The notes under the pieces are model-generated. The model saw nothing but the letters and a program-made list of their open reading frames with translations, was not told the DNA's origin and did no database searches. This document shows positions 49,407-57,531 of a DNA stretch of 64,000 nt, piece after piece (position 1 is the stretch's first letter; every line of letters begins with the position of its first letter). The stretch is from an uncultured Pelagibacteraceae bacterium. Its GTDB lineage: Bacteria; Pseudomonadota; Alphaproteobacteria; Pelagibacterales; Pelagibacteraceae. The stretch covers positions 1 through 64,000 of the forward strand of contig CACEIC010000002.1 in the NCBI GenBank assembly GCA_902559605.1, read 5' to 3'. The translations under genes and the position numbers were made by a program.

Positions 49407-50683
49407 TTCAAATTAAGTAGCTCACCAGCAAGATACAAAGAACCAGTTATCATTATCAAATCGTCTTTCTCTGGATTTAGGGATATAAGAGCTTCTTGAA
49501 TAGATTTTTTGTAACTAACATTAGGATATTTATTTAATTTTTCCTTTAAATCTATTCCTTTGATAGCATTCGGTTGGTTAGGAATATCAATTGTTGTTAT
49601 GGAAGATATATTATTAAATTTGCTTAAATATTCTTCGTGATCTTTGTTGGACATCATTCCAAGAATTAAGTGCTTTTTACAATCTTGAGTGTTTAAATAT
49701 TCATTAAGAGCTTTTGCTCCTAAAGAATTATGAGAGCCATCTAAATATAATTTATTATTCTTACAAATATCTTTAAGCTTTCCAGATTTAATTTCTTGTA
49801 GTCTCGCTATACTTTTTATCTTAGTAACGCCTTCTTTAATATTTTCATCTTTTACCCCCACCTGTAAATTTCTTACTGTAGCAATAGCAGTCGCACAATT
49901 ATCAATTTGAAAATTACCTAAAAGATTTGGTTTTGGTAATTTTAAACCACCATATTCATCTTCGTAATAAATAAAACCATTCTCATTTAATGAATAATTG
50001 AAATCATCTTTATAAATGATTTTTTTTGATAAATTATTATTAATTGTTTTTTTTATTAAATTTAAAGTTTCATCTGAGCTTTGTTTACTAACTACTATAG
50101 TAGAATTTAGTAGGGATGAGGTTTTTTCATAAACAATTTTTTTAATATTTTGCTCGTTTTTTGGTAACCAATCTAGATGATCTAATCCTATTGAAGTAAC
50201 AATACTAGACAAATTTGCATCAATAATATTTGTTGCATCATATCTATGAAATAGACCACTTTCTATAATATTTATTTTGTCTTTAAATTTACTTGCATGA
50301 TAAAAATAGGATGCAGTTAATATTTCGAAATAAGTTATTTGTTCACCATTATTAATATTTTCTACTTCTATTAATAAATTAGATAAGTCATCGTCAGATA
50401 TTTCTAAGTCGTTAAAAATATATCTTTCATTAATTTTTTGAATATGTGGGCTAGTATAAATATTACAATTTATATTTGCAGTTTTTAAAATTGATCTTAC
50501 TACTTGTATAGTTGAATACTTACCATTTGTACCAACGACTGATATATATTTTAATTTTTTTTGTGGATCACCTAATTTTTTGCAAAGGTTCTTAACTCTG
50601 TCTAGACTTAGATCAATTTCTTTAGGATGCAGCTTTTGCAAGCGGTTCAATATTGTCTGAAGTTTCATTTGTTTGCTTTTCAT
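49403..50683 (-). CDS. folC: Bifunctional dihydrofolate/folylpolyglutamate synthase
   Basis: A Mur-ligase-type enzyme adding glutamate to dihydropteroate and folates; 426 aa. The start region (HPKEIDLSLDRV) and the ATP site are typical, except that the P-loop reads GTNGKYST: Tyr replaces the usual Gly after Lys. SPHIQKINERY, the DHLDWL region and the C-terminal DGSHNSLGAKAL are normal. ATG at 50683 gives a 62-bp overlap with accD; M6 at 50668 is an alternative. It is the last gene of the long minus-strand operon. Confidence 0.92.
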   Translation of the reverse strand: MKSKQMKLQTILNRLQKLHPKEIDLSLDRVKNLCKKLGDPQKKLKYISVVGTNGKYSTIQVVRSILKTANINCNIYTSPHIQKINERYIFNDLEISDDDLSNLLIEVENINNGEQITYFEILTASYFYHASKFKDKINIIESGLFHRYDATNIIDANLSSIVTSIGLDHLDWLPKNEQNIKKIVYEKTSSLLNSTIVVSKQSSDETLNLIKKTINNNLSKKIIYKDDFNYSLNENGFIYYEDEYGGLKLPKPNLLGNFQIDNCATAIATVRNLQVGVKDENIKEGVTKIKSIARLQEIKSGKLKDICKNNKLYLDGSHNSLGAKALNEYLNTQDCKKHLILGMMSNKDHEEYLSKFNNISSITTIDIPNQPNAIKGIDLKEKLNKYPNVSYKKSIQEALISLNPEKDDLIMITGSLYLAGELLNLN

Positions 50684-51554
50684 TTACCGCGTTATCTTTT
50701 TTTAACAATATTGATAATAATAAGCTTATTTCTGTTTTTAAATCTTTTCGTTCAACAATTCTGTCTACAAATCCATGCTTTTCTACAAATTCAGATGTTT
50801 GAAAGTCAGAACTAAGCTCTTCCTTGACTGTTGCTTGTATAACTCTTTTTCCTGCAAAGGCTATCAAACAACCTGGTTCAGCAAAATGAATATCTCCTAA
50901 CATTGCAAATGATGCTGTAATACCACCAGCGGTAGGATCGGTAAAACAAACTAAATAAGGAAGATTATTTTTTTTAAGTTCATTAACAGCAAGTGTAGTT
51001 CTTGTCATATTTGCAAGTGCAATAGGAGATTCAAACATTCTTTGTCCACCACCACAAGGAAAGAAAACAAATGGTGTTTGATTATCAATAGCGTGTTGAA
51101 CACCATAAATAATTGCTTCACCTTCTGCAGCCCCAACAGAACCACCAATAAACTCAAAATTTATCGCTCCGGCCGTCACTTCGACTCCATTTATCCTTCC
51201 TTTAGCAATCATCACAGCTGAATTTTGATTAGTTTTCTTTCGTGCAGATTTTAATCGATCTTTATAAGATTTGGTATCTACCCATCCAAGGGGATCTTCT
51301 GCAGGAATTGGAGTATCAAGTATTTCGTAAGTATTTCTTCCAAAAATAATGTCAAATCTTTGTCGGCAATTAATTCTATGATGTTTTCCACAGGAGTTGC
51401 AAACCCATAAATTTTCTTCGAGATCTTTTTTTAATATTGGGCCTTTGCAACAACTAGTCCAGTCTGAGTTTGCTATATCTTCTTTTGATGGTCTTTTTTT
51501 TAAAACTTTCTTTATTTTTTCACCAAAACTTAAAGCTTTTGTAATCCAGTTCAT
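50622..51554 (-). CDS. accD: Acetyl-CoA carboxylase carboxyltransferase beta subunit
   Basis: With AccA it transfers carboxyl from biotin to acetyl-CoA, first step of fatty acid synthesis; 310 aa. The N-terminal zinc ribbon is altered: WTSCCKGP replaces the usual WxKCxxC, so the second ligand is Gly, while VCNSCGKHH keeps the other two Cys. The carboxyltransferase domain (PCGGGQRMFES, FTDPTAGGITAS) is intact. AccD often lies beside folC and trpA in Proteobacteria, as here. Confidence 0.93.
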   Translation of the reverse strand: MNWITKALSFGEKIKKVLKKRPSKEDIANSDWTSCCKGPILKKDLEENLWVCNSCGKHHRINCRQRFDIIFGRNTYEILDTPIPAEDPLGWVDTKSYKDRLKSARKKTNQNSAVMIAKGRINGVEVTAGAINFEFIGGSVGAAEGEAIIYGVQHAIDNQTPFVFFPCGGGQRMFESPIALANMTRTTLAVNELKKNNLPYLVCFTDPTAGGITASFAMLGDIHFAEPGCLIAFAGKRVIQATVKEELSSDFQTSEFVEKHGFVDRIVERKDLKTEISLLLSILLKKDNAVNEKQTNETSDNIEPLAKAAS

Positions 51555-52351
51555 AGAATTTTACTTTTTAATTTTTTCACTAGCTTACTTACATTTGTGA
51601 CAGGATTTTGTCCATGCTTTAAACTCTTGCTAATTTCCTTACAAATAGCACTTCCAACAACTAATCCATCTGCTGATTTGAGTTTACCGATTGTTTTTTC
51701 TGTGATTCCAAAACCAATAACAATTTCTTTCTTTGGATCAATCTTTTTTATTTTGGTATAATTTTTTAATATATGTTTAGGTGAAACTTTTAGTTTACCA
51801 CCTGTAGTACTCAACATTGAAATAAAATAATTCATAGGATGAGAATCTCTTATAATTCTTTTAAGCCTTTTTGTTGTTGTAGTTGGCGATAAAAGCTGAA
51901 TAAAATAAATAGATTTTCTTTTACATTTTCTAGCAAATTCCTTATTTTCTGGCCAAGGCAAGTCTACAACTATTAATCCATTTACACCCGAAGAATTACA
52001 TTTATTTAAAAACTTATTTTCTCCAAATTGAAAAATCATATTAAAATATCCCATTAAAATAATTGCCTTATTTTTGTTTGATTTTTTAAAGTCTTTTACA
52101 ATTTTAAAAACATCATTCATTCTAATCCCATTTTTAATCGCTCTATATGCACTTGTTTGAATTTGACTACCGTCTGCAACTGGAGTGTTGTGTGGAACAC
52201 CCAATTCTAAAATATCAGCATTTTTTGAAATTGAATTTAATATATCTAATGATTGTTTTTTTGAGCTATCTCCTGCAACAGTATAAGTTAATAGAGCAGC
52301 TCTATTTTCTTGTTTCGCTTTTTTAAAAGCAAGACTAATTGGGTTCAACAT
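51551..52351 (-). CDS. trpA: Tryptophan synthase alpha chain (divergent)
   Basis: Cleaves indole-3-glycerol phosphate to indole and G3P; 266 aa TIM barrel. Catalytic E49 and D60 are present (LELGVPHNTPVADG), numbered as in Salmonella. However the loop that contacts TrpB is changed: canonical F54-S55-D56 is H54-N55-T56, and the closing loop usually reading SRSGVTG is SMLSTTG. D56 normally forms a salt bridge with beta K167. The phosphate-site VGFGI and GSAICK segments are intact. Overlaps accD by 4 bp and trpB by 17 bp. Confidence 0.9.
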   Translation of the reverse strand: MLNPISLAFKKAKQENRAALLTYTVAGDSSKKQSLDILNSISKNADILELGVPHNTPVADGSQIQTSAYRAIKNGIRMNDVFKIVKDFKKSNKNKAIILMGYFNMIFQFGENKFLNKCNSSGVNGLIVVDLPWPENKEFARKCKRKSIYFIQLLSPTTTTKRLKRIIRDSHPMNYFISMLSTTGGKLKVSPKHILKNYTKIKKIDPKKEIVIGFGITEKTIGKLKSADGLVVGSAICKEISKSLKHGQNPVTNVSKLVKKLKSKIL

Positions 52352-53579
52352 ATTTTTTTCCCAATCTTTTTTTTAAAATTTCTCGATCTTTGTACGCATC
52401 ACCGCAACTATTGACTACCACTATAGTATCCTTGCTTAATTTTTTTGCTTCTTTTATTGCAACTGAAAAAGCATGACTTGGTTCTAGAGAAGGTCTTAAT
52501 TTTTCAAACTTAGTTACAGTTTTATAAGCGCTTAAAGCATCTTCATCACTTGCTGCAGTATATCTTGCTCGTTTCGTATCTTTTAAAAAACAGTGAAGCG
52601 GAGAAATTCCAGGATAATCAAGTCCAGCAGAAATTGATTCAGTTTCTTCTATTTGTCCATCCGAGTCTTGATTAACATATTGAGCTGCACCATGAAGAAT
52701 TCCAATTTTTGAACCATAAGTTAAAGGAGCTGCATGTTTTTTACTTTTTGCTGGACCACCAGCTTCTACACCAATAAATTCGCACTGTTTTTTGTCATAA
52801 TCCATAAATTCATTCCAAAAACCAAAACTTGAACTTCCACCACCAACACAATTGTAAAGTTTTAGTTTTTTTGGCATTGATCCAAACTTATCAATTAATT
52901 GAACTTTTAGCTCTCTTGAAATTTGACTAGTGCTCCAACCACAAATACGAACAAAAACAGCAGGTCCTACCGTACTTCCAACACACATTGCCGTAGTATC
53001 ACAATTAGCAACCCAGAACCTCATACATTCAGAAACAGCATCAACAAGTGTTTGACTTCCTGAGTATACAGGTATTACTTCAGCTCCGTTTTTTTTCATA
53101 GCTTTTACATTGGGTTGTTGTCTTGCAATATCTTTTGCACCCATGAAAATTTTGCATTTTAACCCAAATTTTTTAGCAGCCATACTCAACATTTTACCTG
53201 CATAACCAGCACCAGTATCCCCAATTATAAATTTTTTACCAGATCTTTTGGCAAGCAGACAATGCACAGTAGCATTGTATATTTTGTGCGCTCCTCCATT
53301 TGCGTCTGATACAACTTTAGACCAAATTTGAGCCCCACCAACGTGATTTGTTAGATTCTCTAATTTAATAAAACGAGTAGGGGCACCAACCCAATTTTTA
53401 AAATATTTATCTCTTTCAGCTATGAATCTTTTGTCATTTTTCAATTTATTAAATAGAATTTCTAGGTCTTCTATTGGCTTTTTCAATGTTTCGGGAACGT
53501 AATTGCCCCCAAACTTTCCACCCCAAAAACCAAGTTTACTTACCTGATCAATTAGTGGAATTTTTTTTTTAATTTTCAT
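52335..53579 (-). CDS. trpB: Tryptophan synthase beta chain (strongly divergent)
   Basis: A PLP enzyme joining indole and serine; 414 aa. The PLP lysine K99 lies in GGAHKIYN, and GGGSSSFG holds the phosphate. Aligning by K99 (Salmonella K87), the catalytic E109 is D121, Q114-H115 become Y126-A127, K167 becomes V179, and the S377 segment GRGD reads SCGDAYKD. D305 and R141 counterparts (D321, R153) and E350 (E366) are kept. The NYVPETL start and SISAGLDYPG are typical. Its location between trpF and trpA, with 4- and 17-bp overlaps, supports a real TrpB, but the active site is unusual enough that its exact reaction needs testing. Confidence 0.85.
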   Translation of the reverse strand: MKIKKKIPLIDQVSKLGFWGGKFGGNYVPETLKKPIEDLEILFNKLKNDKRFIAERDKYFKNWVGAPTRFIKLENLTNHVGGAQIWSKVVSDANGGAHKIYNATVHCLLAKRSGKKFIIGDTGAGYAGKMLSMAAKKFGLKCKIFMGAKDIARQQPNVKAMKKNGAEVIPVYSGSQTLVDAVSECMRFWVANCDTTAMCVGSTVGPAVFVRICGWSTSQISRELKVQLIDKFGSMPKKLKLYNCVGGGSSSFGFWNEFMDYDKKQCEFIGVEAGGPAKSKKHAAPLTYGSKIGILHGAAQYVNQDSDGQIEETESISAGLDYPGISPLHCFLKDTKRARYTAASDEDALSAYKTVTKFEKLRPSLEPSHAFSVAIKEAKKLSKDTIVVVNSCGDAYKDREILKKRLGKKYVEPN

Positions 53580-54193
53580 ATTTTTACAAACAAATTTAAT
53601 AATTTATCAATTTTTTTTATATCCTTTTTTCCATTAGCATCTTCTAGTGATCCACTCAGGTCTATAATGAAATCTTTATTTTTAAAATTAGAAATATCGT
53701 CTATTTGTATATTACCTGCAATCATTTTATTTAATTCATTTGGTACAATATCTAGCAGTTTATGATCAAAACTTTCTGATTTATGATATCCTTTTGAGTC
53801 AAATAAAATTATATCTGATATCTCTAGATAATTTTTATATTTAATTACGTCATCTTCTTCAGAAACTGTAAGTGCAGTTATTATTTTTATACCGTATCTT
53901 ACTTTAATTTCTTTTGTTCTTTCAGGGTCTACATCATAGAGTTGATAGTAATCAAAATTTAAATTCTTTATTTTATCTAAAATTTCGTCAGTTGGATCTA
54001 CAAGAACTGAAGTAAATTTTATATCTTTTTTATCGACATTAAGTAGTTCTTTTAGTTTTTCATACCTAACAAATCTTTTACTTTTTCTATAATTTGTTAT
54101 GAAGCCAATAAATCCTGGTGGATTAGGATGGTTTAAGATATAATTTAGTGTTTTAGGATCTGTGATCCCACAAATTTTTAAACCTTTTACCAT
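53576..54193 (-). CDS. trpF: Phosphoribosylanthranilate isomerase (divergent)
   Basis: A 205-aa TIM barrel converting PRA to CdRP. Catalytic C8 (KICGITDP) and D132 (ILFDSKG) are kept. Several normally conserved segments differ: GFITNYRKSKRF for the usual GFIFYPKSPR, and QLYD for QLHG. The IDLSGSLED end fits the phosphate site. It overlaps trpB by 4 bp and pyrF by 7 bp. Confidence 0.87.
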   Translation of the reverse strand: MVKGLKICGITDPKTLNYILNHPNPPGFIGFITNYRKSKRFVRYEKLKELLNVDKKDIKFTSVLVDPTDEILDKIKNLNFDYYQLYDVDPERTKEIKVRYGIKIITALTVSEEDDVIKYKNYLEISDIILFDSKGYHKSESFDHKLLDIVPNELNKMIAGNIQIDDISNFKNKDFIIDLSGSLEDANGKKDIKKIDKLLNLFVKI

Positions 54194-54861
54194 TTATCTA
54201 AATGATTAATTAATTTTTGAATATTATTTTTAATGTTACCTTTAGTAATATCTCTACCTATCACAAGCCAATCAGCACCGTTTCTGTAGGCTTCATTAGG
54301 TGTTAAAACTCTTTTTTGATCGTCTCTTTTAGAATTCAATCTTATACCTGGAGTTATAATCTCTTTTTTAAATACTTTTTTTACTATTTTAGCTTCTTGA
54401 GCGCTACACACGATAGCATCCAACTTTGCTTTAGTTGCCAATTTTGCTTGATGAAGAACTAAATCTTTTACATTTTTACTGAATCCGATTTCTTTAACAG
54501 CTTTATTATCTAATGAAGTTAATATTGTGACACCTATTAGTTTTGTTTTACCTGCAGCTTTTTTTGCTTCTTTAAGAGCCTTAAAACCTGAATTAATATG
54601 TATAGTTATGTAATCGAATTTCAGATCACTTATTGATTTAATAGCTGAAGAGCATGTGTTTGGAATATCTGAAAACTTGAAATCTCCAAAAGTAATTTGA
54701 TCCTTTAACTCCTTAATAAATCCTCTACCATTTTTAGAATTTAAAAACTCTAATCCAAATTTATAACCAATCTTTAACTTATTTGATTTTGTATTTTTTA
54801 ATATGTTGTTAATTCTTTTTATACTTGTTGTATCACATGCTATAAATACTTTATTTTTCAT
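54187..54861 (-). CDS. pyrF: Orotidine 5'-phosphate decarboxylase
   Basis: Last step of UMP synthesis; 224 aa. The catalytic tetrad is visible: D60, K62 and D65 in GDFKFSDIPNT, with K34 (IGYKFG) and D10. The phosphate site is IGRDIT. Placed between trpF and ihfB, overlapping both, as in some other Alphaproteobacteria (pyrF-trpF linkage). Confidence 0.94.
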   Translation of the reverse strand: MKNKVFIACDTTSIKRINNILKNTKSNKLKIGYKFGLEFLNSKNGRGFIKELKDQITFGDFKFSDIPNTCSSAIKSISDLKFDYITIHINSGFKALKEAKKAAGKTKLIGVTILTSLDNKAVKEIGFSKNVKDLVLHQAKLATKAKLDAIVCSAQEAKIVKKVFKKEIITPGIRLNSKRDDQKRVLTPNEAYRNGADWLVIGRDITKGNIKNNIQKLINHLDKW

Positions 54862-55141
54862 TATTTATTTTTTCCAACCACATTTTTGATGATTTGAAAA
54901 GTATTGAATATTTTTCTTTTACAGAAATTTTTTCATTTGTACGAGGGTTTCTCGCAATTCTCTCTTTTTGATACCTTGGTTCTATGGAAAATATGTCTCT
55001 TAATTCTACTCTTTCATGTCTTTTTAAAGAATTTTTAATCTCAAAGATTATAATTTCAATAAATTTTGTTAAATCTCTTTTAATAAAATTTGGATAGTTA
55101 TTTGAAAGTTTTTTTATGATTTCTGATTTTTTTGTAGACAA
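54851..55141 (-). CDS. ihfB: Integration host factor beta subunit
   Basis: A 96-aa DNA-bending protein of the HU/IHF family. The DNA-intercalating proline is P66 in RNPRTNEKI, and the helical N-terminus (KSEIIKKLSNN) is typical. It is 4 bp downstream of rpsA, the classical position for ihfB in Proteobacteria. Beta is favoured over HU by that location. Confidence 0.93.
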   Translation of the reverse strand: MSTKKSEIIKKLSNNYPNFIKRDLTKFIEIIIFEIKNSLKRHERVELRDIFSIEPRYQKERIARNPRTNEKISVKEKYSILFKSSKMWLEKINNEK

Positions 55142-55145
55142 TTAT

Positions 55146-56879
55146 TTACTCATCATCTTTATTATTTTTTTTTTCTCCTAACTTTTCAGATAATGATGAA
55201 AAAGGAAGATTTTTTCCACTTAATGGACTAGAGAATTTTGTTACTGCCTCTTTATTTTGTAATTCCTCCAGCAATTTTATACTTAAGCTGACTTTTCTCT
55301 TCTCTATATTTAATTCTGATATGGCTGCATCTATTCTTTCTCCTCCAACAAATCTAGATGGTCTTGCATCAGACGCATTTAATGCGATATTTGATTTTTT
55401 AATCAAAAAGTCTAAATCGCAATTTTCGGGCCTCACTAATAATCCCTTATTATCTGTTGATACCACCTTAACAGTTATAACGTCATTTACTTTTTTTCCA
55501 TTGAACCAATCAAAAGGGTCAGTTTCTAGTTGCTTCAATCCAACACGAATTTTTTGTTCATCTCTCTTAATTTCTAAAATTTTAACATTTAATTTGTCAC
55601 CCTTTTTGTATTTTTTTAATTCATCTTCTGGTTTACCAAGATAACTCAAATCATTTGCATGCAAAAATCCATCTATATCAAAATCTCCTAGTTTAACATA
55701 TAGTGCATATTCATTTGAATTTGATACAACTCCACTTATTTCACTTCCTTCAGGAAATTTATCCATAAATAATTGATAAGGATTTTCTAATGTTAGTTTA
55801 TGAGAAATTGCTATACGTCTCTTCTCTTTATCAATTTCTGTTATAACACAATCGATCATATCACCAACTTTGAATAATTTTTTTGGTGATACATTTTTTT
55901 TTGTCCAACTCATTTCGCTGCTGTGAAGTAATGTGCTTAAGCCAGGTTCTAGTGAGCAGAAACAACCATAGTCTGTAATTTTATCAACTTTGACTTTATA
56001 TTTACTACCAATTTCATAATTTGATATATGTTCAAATGGATCTGGAGATAGCTGTTTTATAGAGCAGCCAATCTGTAGTTTCTCTTTATCAATGGATATT
56101 ACTTTTAAATTATGCTTTTCACCAACATTAAATATTTCGTCAGGATGATTGACCCTTGAATATGAAATTTCTTGCAGATGTACTAAAACATCTATTTCAT
56201 TATTTACTTCAAAGAAACACCCAAAAGACGAGTAACCCTTAACTACAGCGTCATTTATGACATCCCCAACCTTGAATTTTTCTATAATTTTTGCTTTATC
56301 TTCTCTTTTGTTTGATGAAACTATTTGTCTTCTAGATACACAGGCATTACCTCTTATTTTATCTAATTTAATTATTGCAAACTTTTGCTCAACACCAATT
56401 AAATGATCGATGTTTTTCATAGGCTTGTCACTTATTTGTGAACCTGGACAAAACATTAAAGAACCAGTATCAATATGCTCAACTATAACACCTCCTTTAC
56501 ATTTTGTTGTTATTTTACCAATAATTGACTCATTTTCCTCGTAAGCTTTTTCTAGTTTATACCACCCTTTAATCTTTTGAGCTTTTATTGCAGAAACAAT
56601 TACCTCACCATTCTTATCTTCAATTCTTTCTAGTAAGACAGGTATATTTTCTCCTACCTTAATCTTATCTTTAAACCCAATCATTTTTAATTCATTTACA
56701 TCTACAATTGGCTCACTTTTTAGACCTGGAATGAATATAAAAACAAATTTTTCTGTGATCTTTGTTATCTTACCCTCTATAATTTTTCCTTCTTCGATTT
56801 TATTTTTCGATAACTGGTTATTTAATAATTTTTCAAATTGTTGTGTTTCTGGGGAATTTATATCTTTATATATTTCCAT
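55146..56879 (-). CDS. rpsA: 30S ribosomal protein S1
   Basis: Binds mRNA to the 30S subunit; 577 aa (E. coli 557). Six S1 OB-fold repeats are seen at about 33-100, 118-184, 205-273, 290-360, 377-447 and 463-530; the third and fourth contain the clearest SYSRVNHPDEIF and SWTKKNVSPKKLF signatures. The tail is short and charged. It overlaps cmk by 14 bp; the cmk-rpsA-ihfB order is widely conserved. Confidence 0.96.
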   Translation of the reverse strand: MEIYKDINSPETQQFEKLLNNQLSKNKIEEGKIIEGKITKITEKFVFIFIPGLKSEPIVDVNELKMIGFKDKIKVGENIPVLLERIEDKNGEVIVSAIKAQKIKGWYKLEKAYEENESIIGKITTKCKGGVIVEHIDTGSLMFCPGSQISDKPMKNIDHLIGVEQKFAIIKLDKIRGNACVSRRQIVSSNKREDKAKIIEKFKVGDVINDAVVKGYSSFGCFFEVNNEIDVLVHLQEISYSRVNHPDEIFNVGEKHNLKVISIDKEKLQIGCSIKQLSPDPFEHISNYEIGSKYKVKVDKITDYGCFCSLEPGLSTLLHSSEMSWTKKNVSPKKLFKVGDMIDCVITEIDKEKRRIAISHKLTLENPYQLFMDKFPEGSEISGVVSNSNEYALYVKLGDFDIDGFLHANDLSYLGKPEDELKKYKKGDKLNVKILEIKRDEQKIRVGLKQLETDPFDWFNGKKVNDVITVKVVSTDNKGLLVRPENCDLDFLIKKSNIALNASDARPSRFVGGERIDAAISELNIEKRKVSLSIKLLEELQNKEAVTKFSSPLSGKNLPFSSLSEKLGEKKNNKDDE

Positions 56880-57531
56880 ATTTTTTTTTAATCGAAGTCT
56901 TAACTAAATCAATAAGTTTTGCCTCCATTTGTTTTAAACTTAATTTAGTGGTGTCGACTAATACAGCATTTTTTGGCATAATCAAGGGGCTTATTTTTCT
57001 ATTAATATCATCATTATCCCTTTGAATTAAGGCTTTTTCAACTTGCCTTAAAGTCACCTTTTTATTTAAAATTCTAAACTCTTTAAGTCTTCGTCTTGCT
57101 TTTTTATTTATAGAACAAGTAAAAAATATTTTAAGATCCGCATTCGGCATAATTTTTGAGCCTATATCTCTTCCTTCAACAATGACTAGACTAGAATTTT
57201 TTATAAATTTTTTTTGAAATTTGTTTAAAGCTTTACGGACAAAAGATTTTTTTGCTATCTCAGAAGATAGCAATGTTACGTCATGATCATATAATTTTTT
57301 ATTATCTAATTTCTTTAATGTTATAGTTTTGGCAATATCATTAATTAATTTTAAATTGTATGATTTATTATATTTTATAATTTTTAACGCACAATATCTA
57401 TATAGTTTTCCACTAGATAGAAATTTCATGTTCAATTTTTTTGCAATTAACTTACATCCAGTAGTTTTGCCTGATGCGCTACTTCCATCTGCTGCAATCT
57501 TAAATTCAATTTTTTTATTAATTATAGTCAA
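56866..57531 (-). CDS. cmk: Cytidylate kinase
   Basis: Phosphorylates CMP and dCMP; 221 aa. The P-loop is DGSSASGKTTG (15-25), a variant of the more common DGPSGSGKGT. VEGRDIGSKIMP and RDNDDINRKISPL are the CMP-binding and lid segments. Overlaps aroA by 4 bp. Confidence 0.94.
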   Translation of the reverse strand: MTIINKKIEFKIAADGSSASGKTTGCKLIAKKLNMKFLSSGKLYRYCALKIIKYNKSYNLKLINDIAKTITLKKLDNKKLYDHDVTLLSSEIAKKSFVRKALNKFQKKFIKNSSLVIVEGRDIGSKIMPNADLKIFFTCSINKKARRRLKEFRILNKKVTLRQVEKALIQRDNDDINRKISPLIMPKNAVLVDTTKLSLKQMEAKLIDLVKTSIKKKYGNI

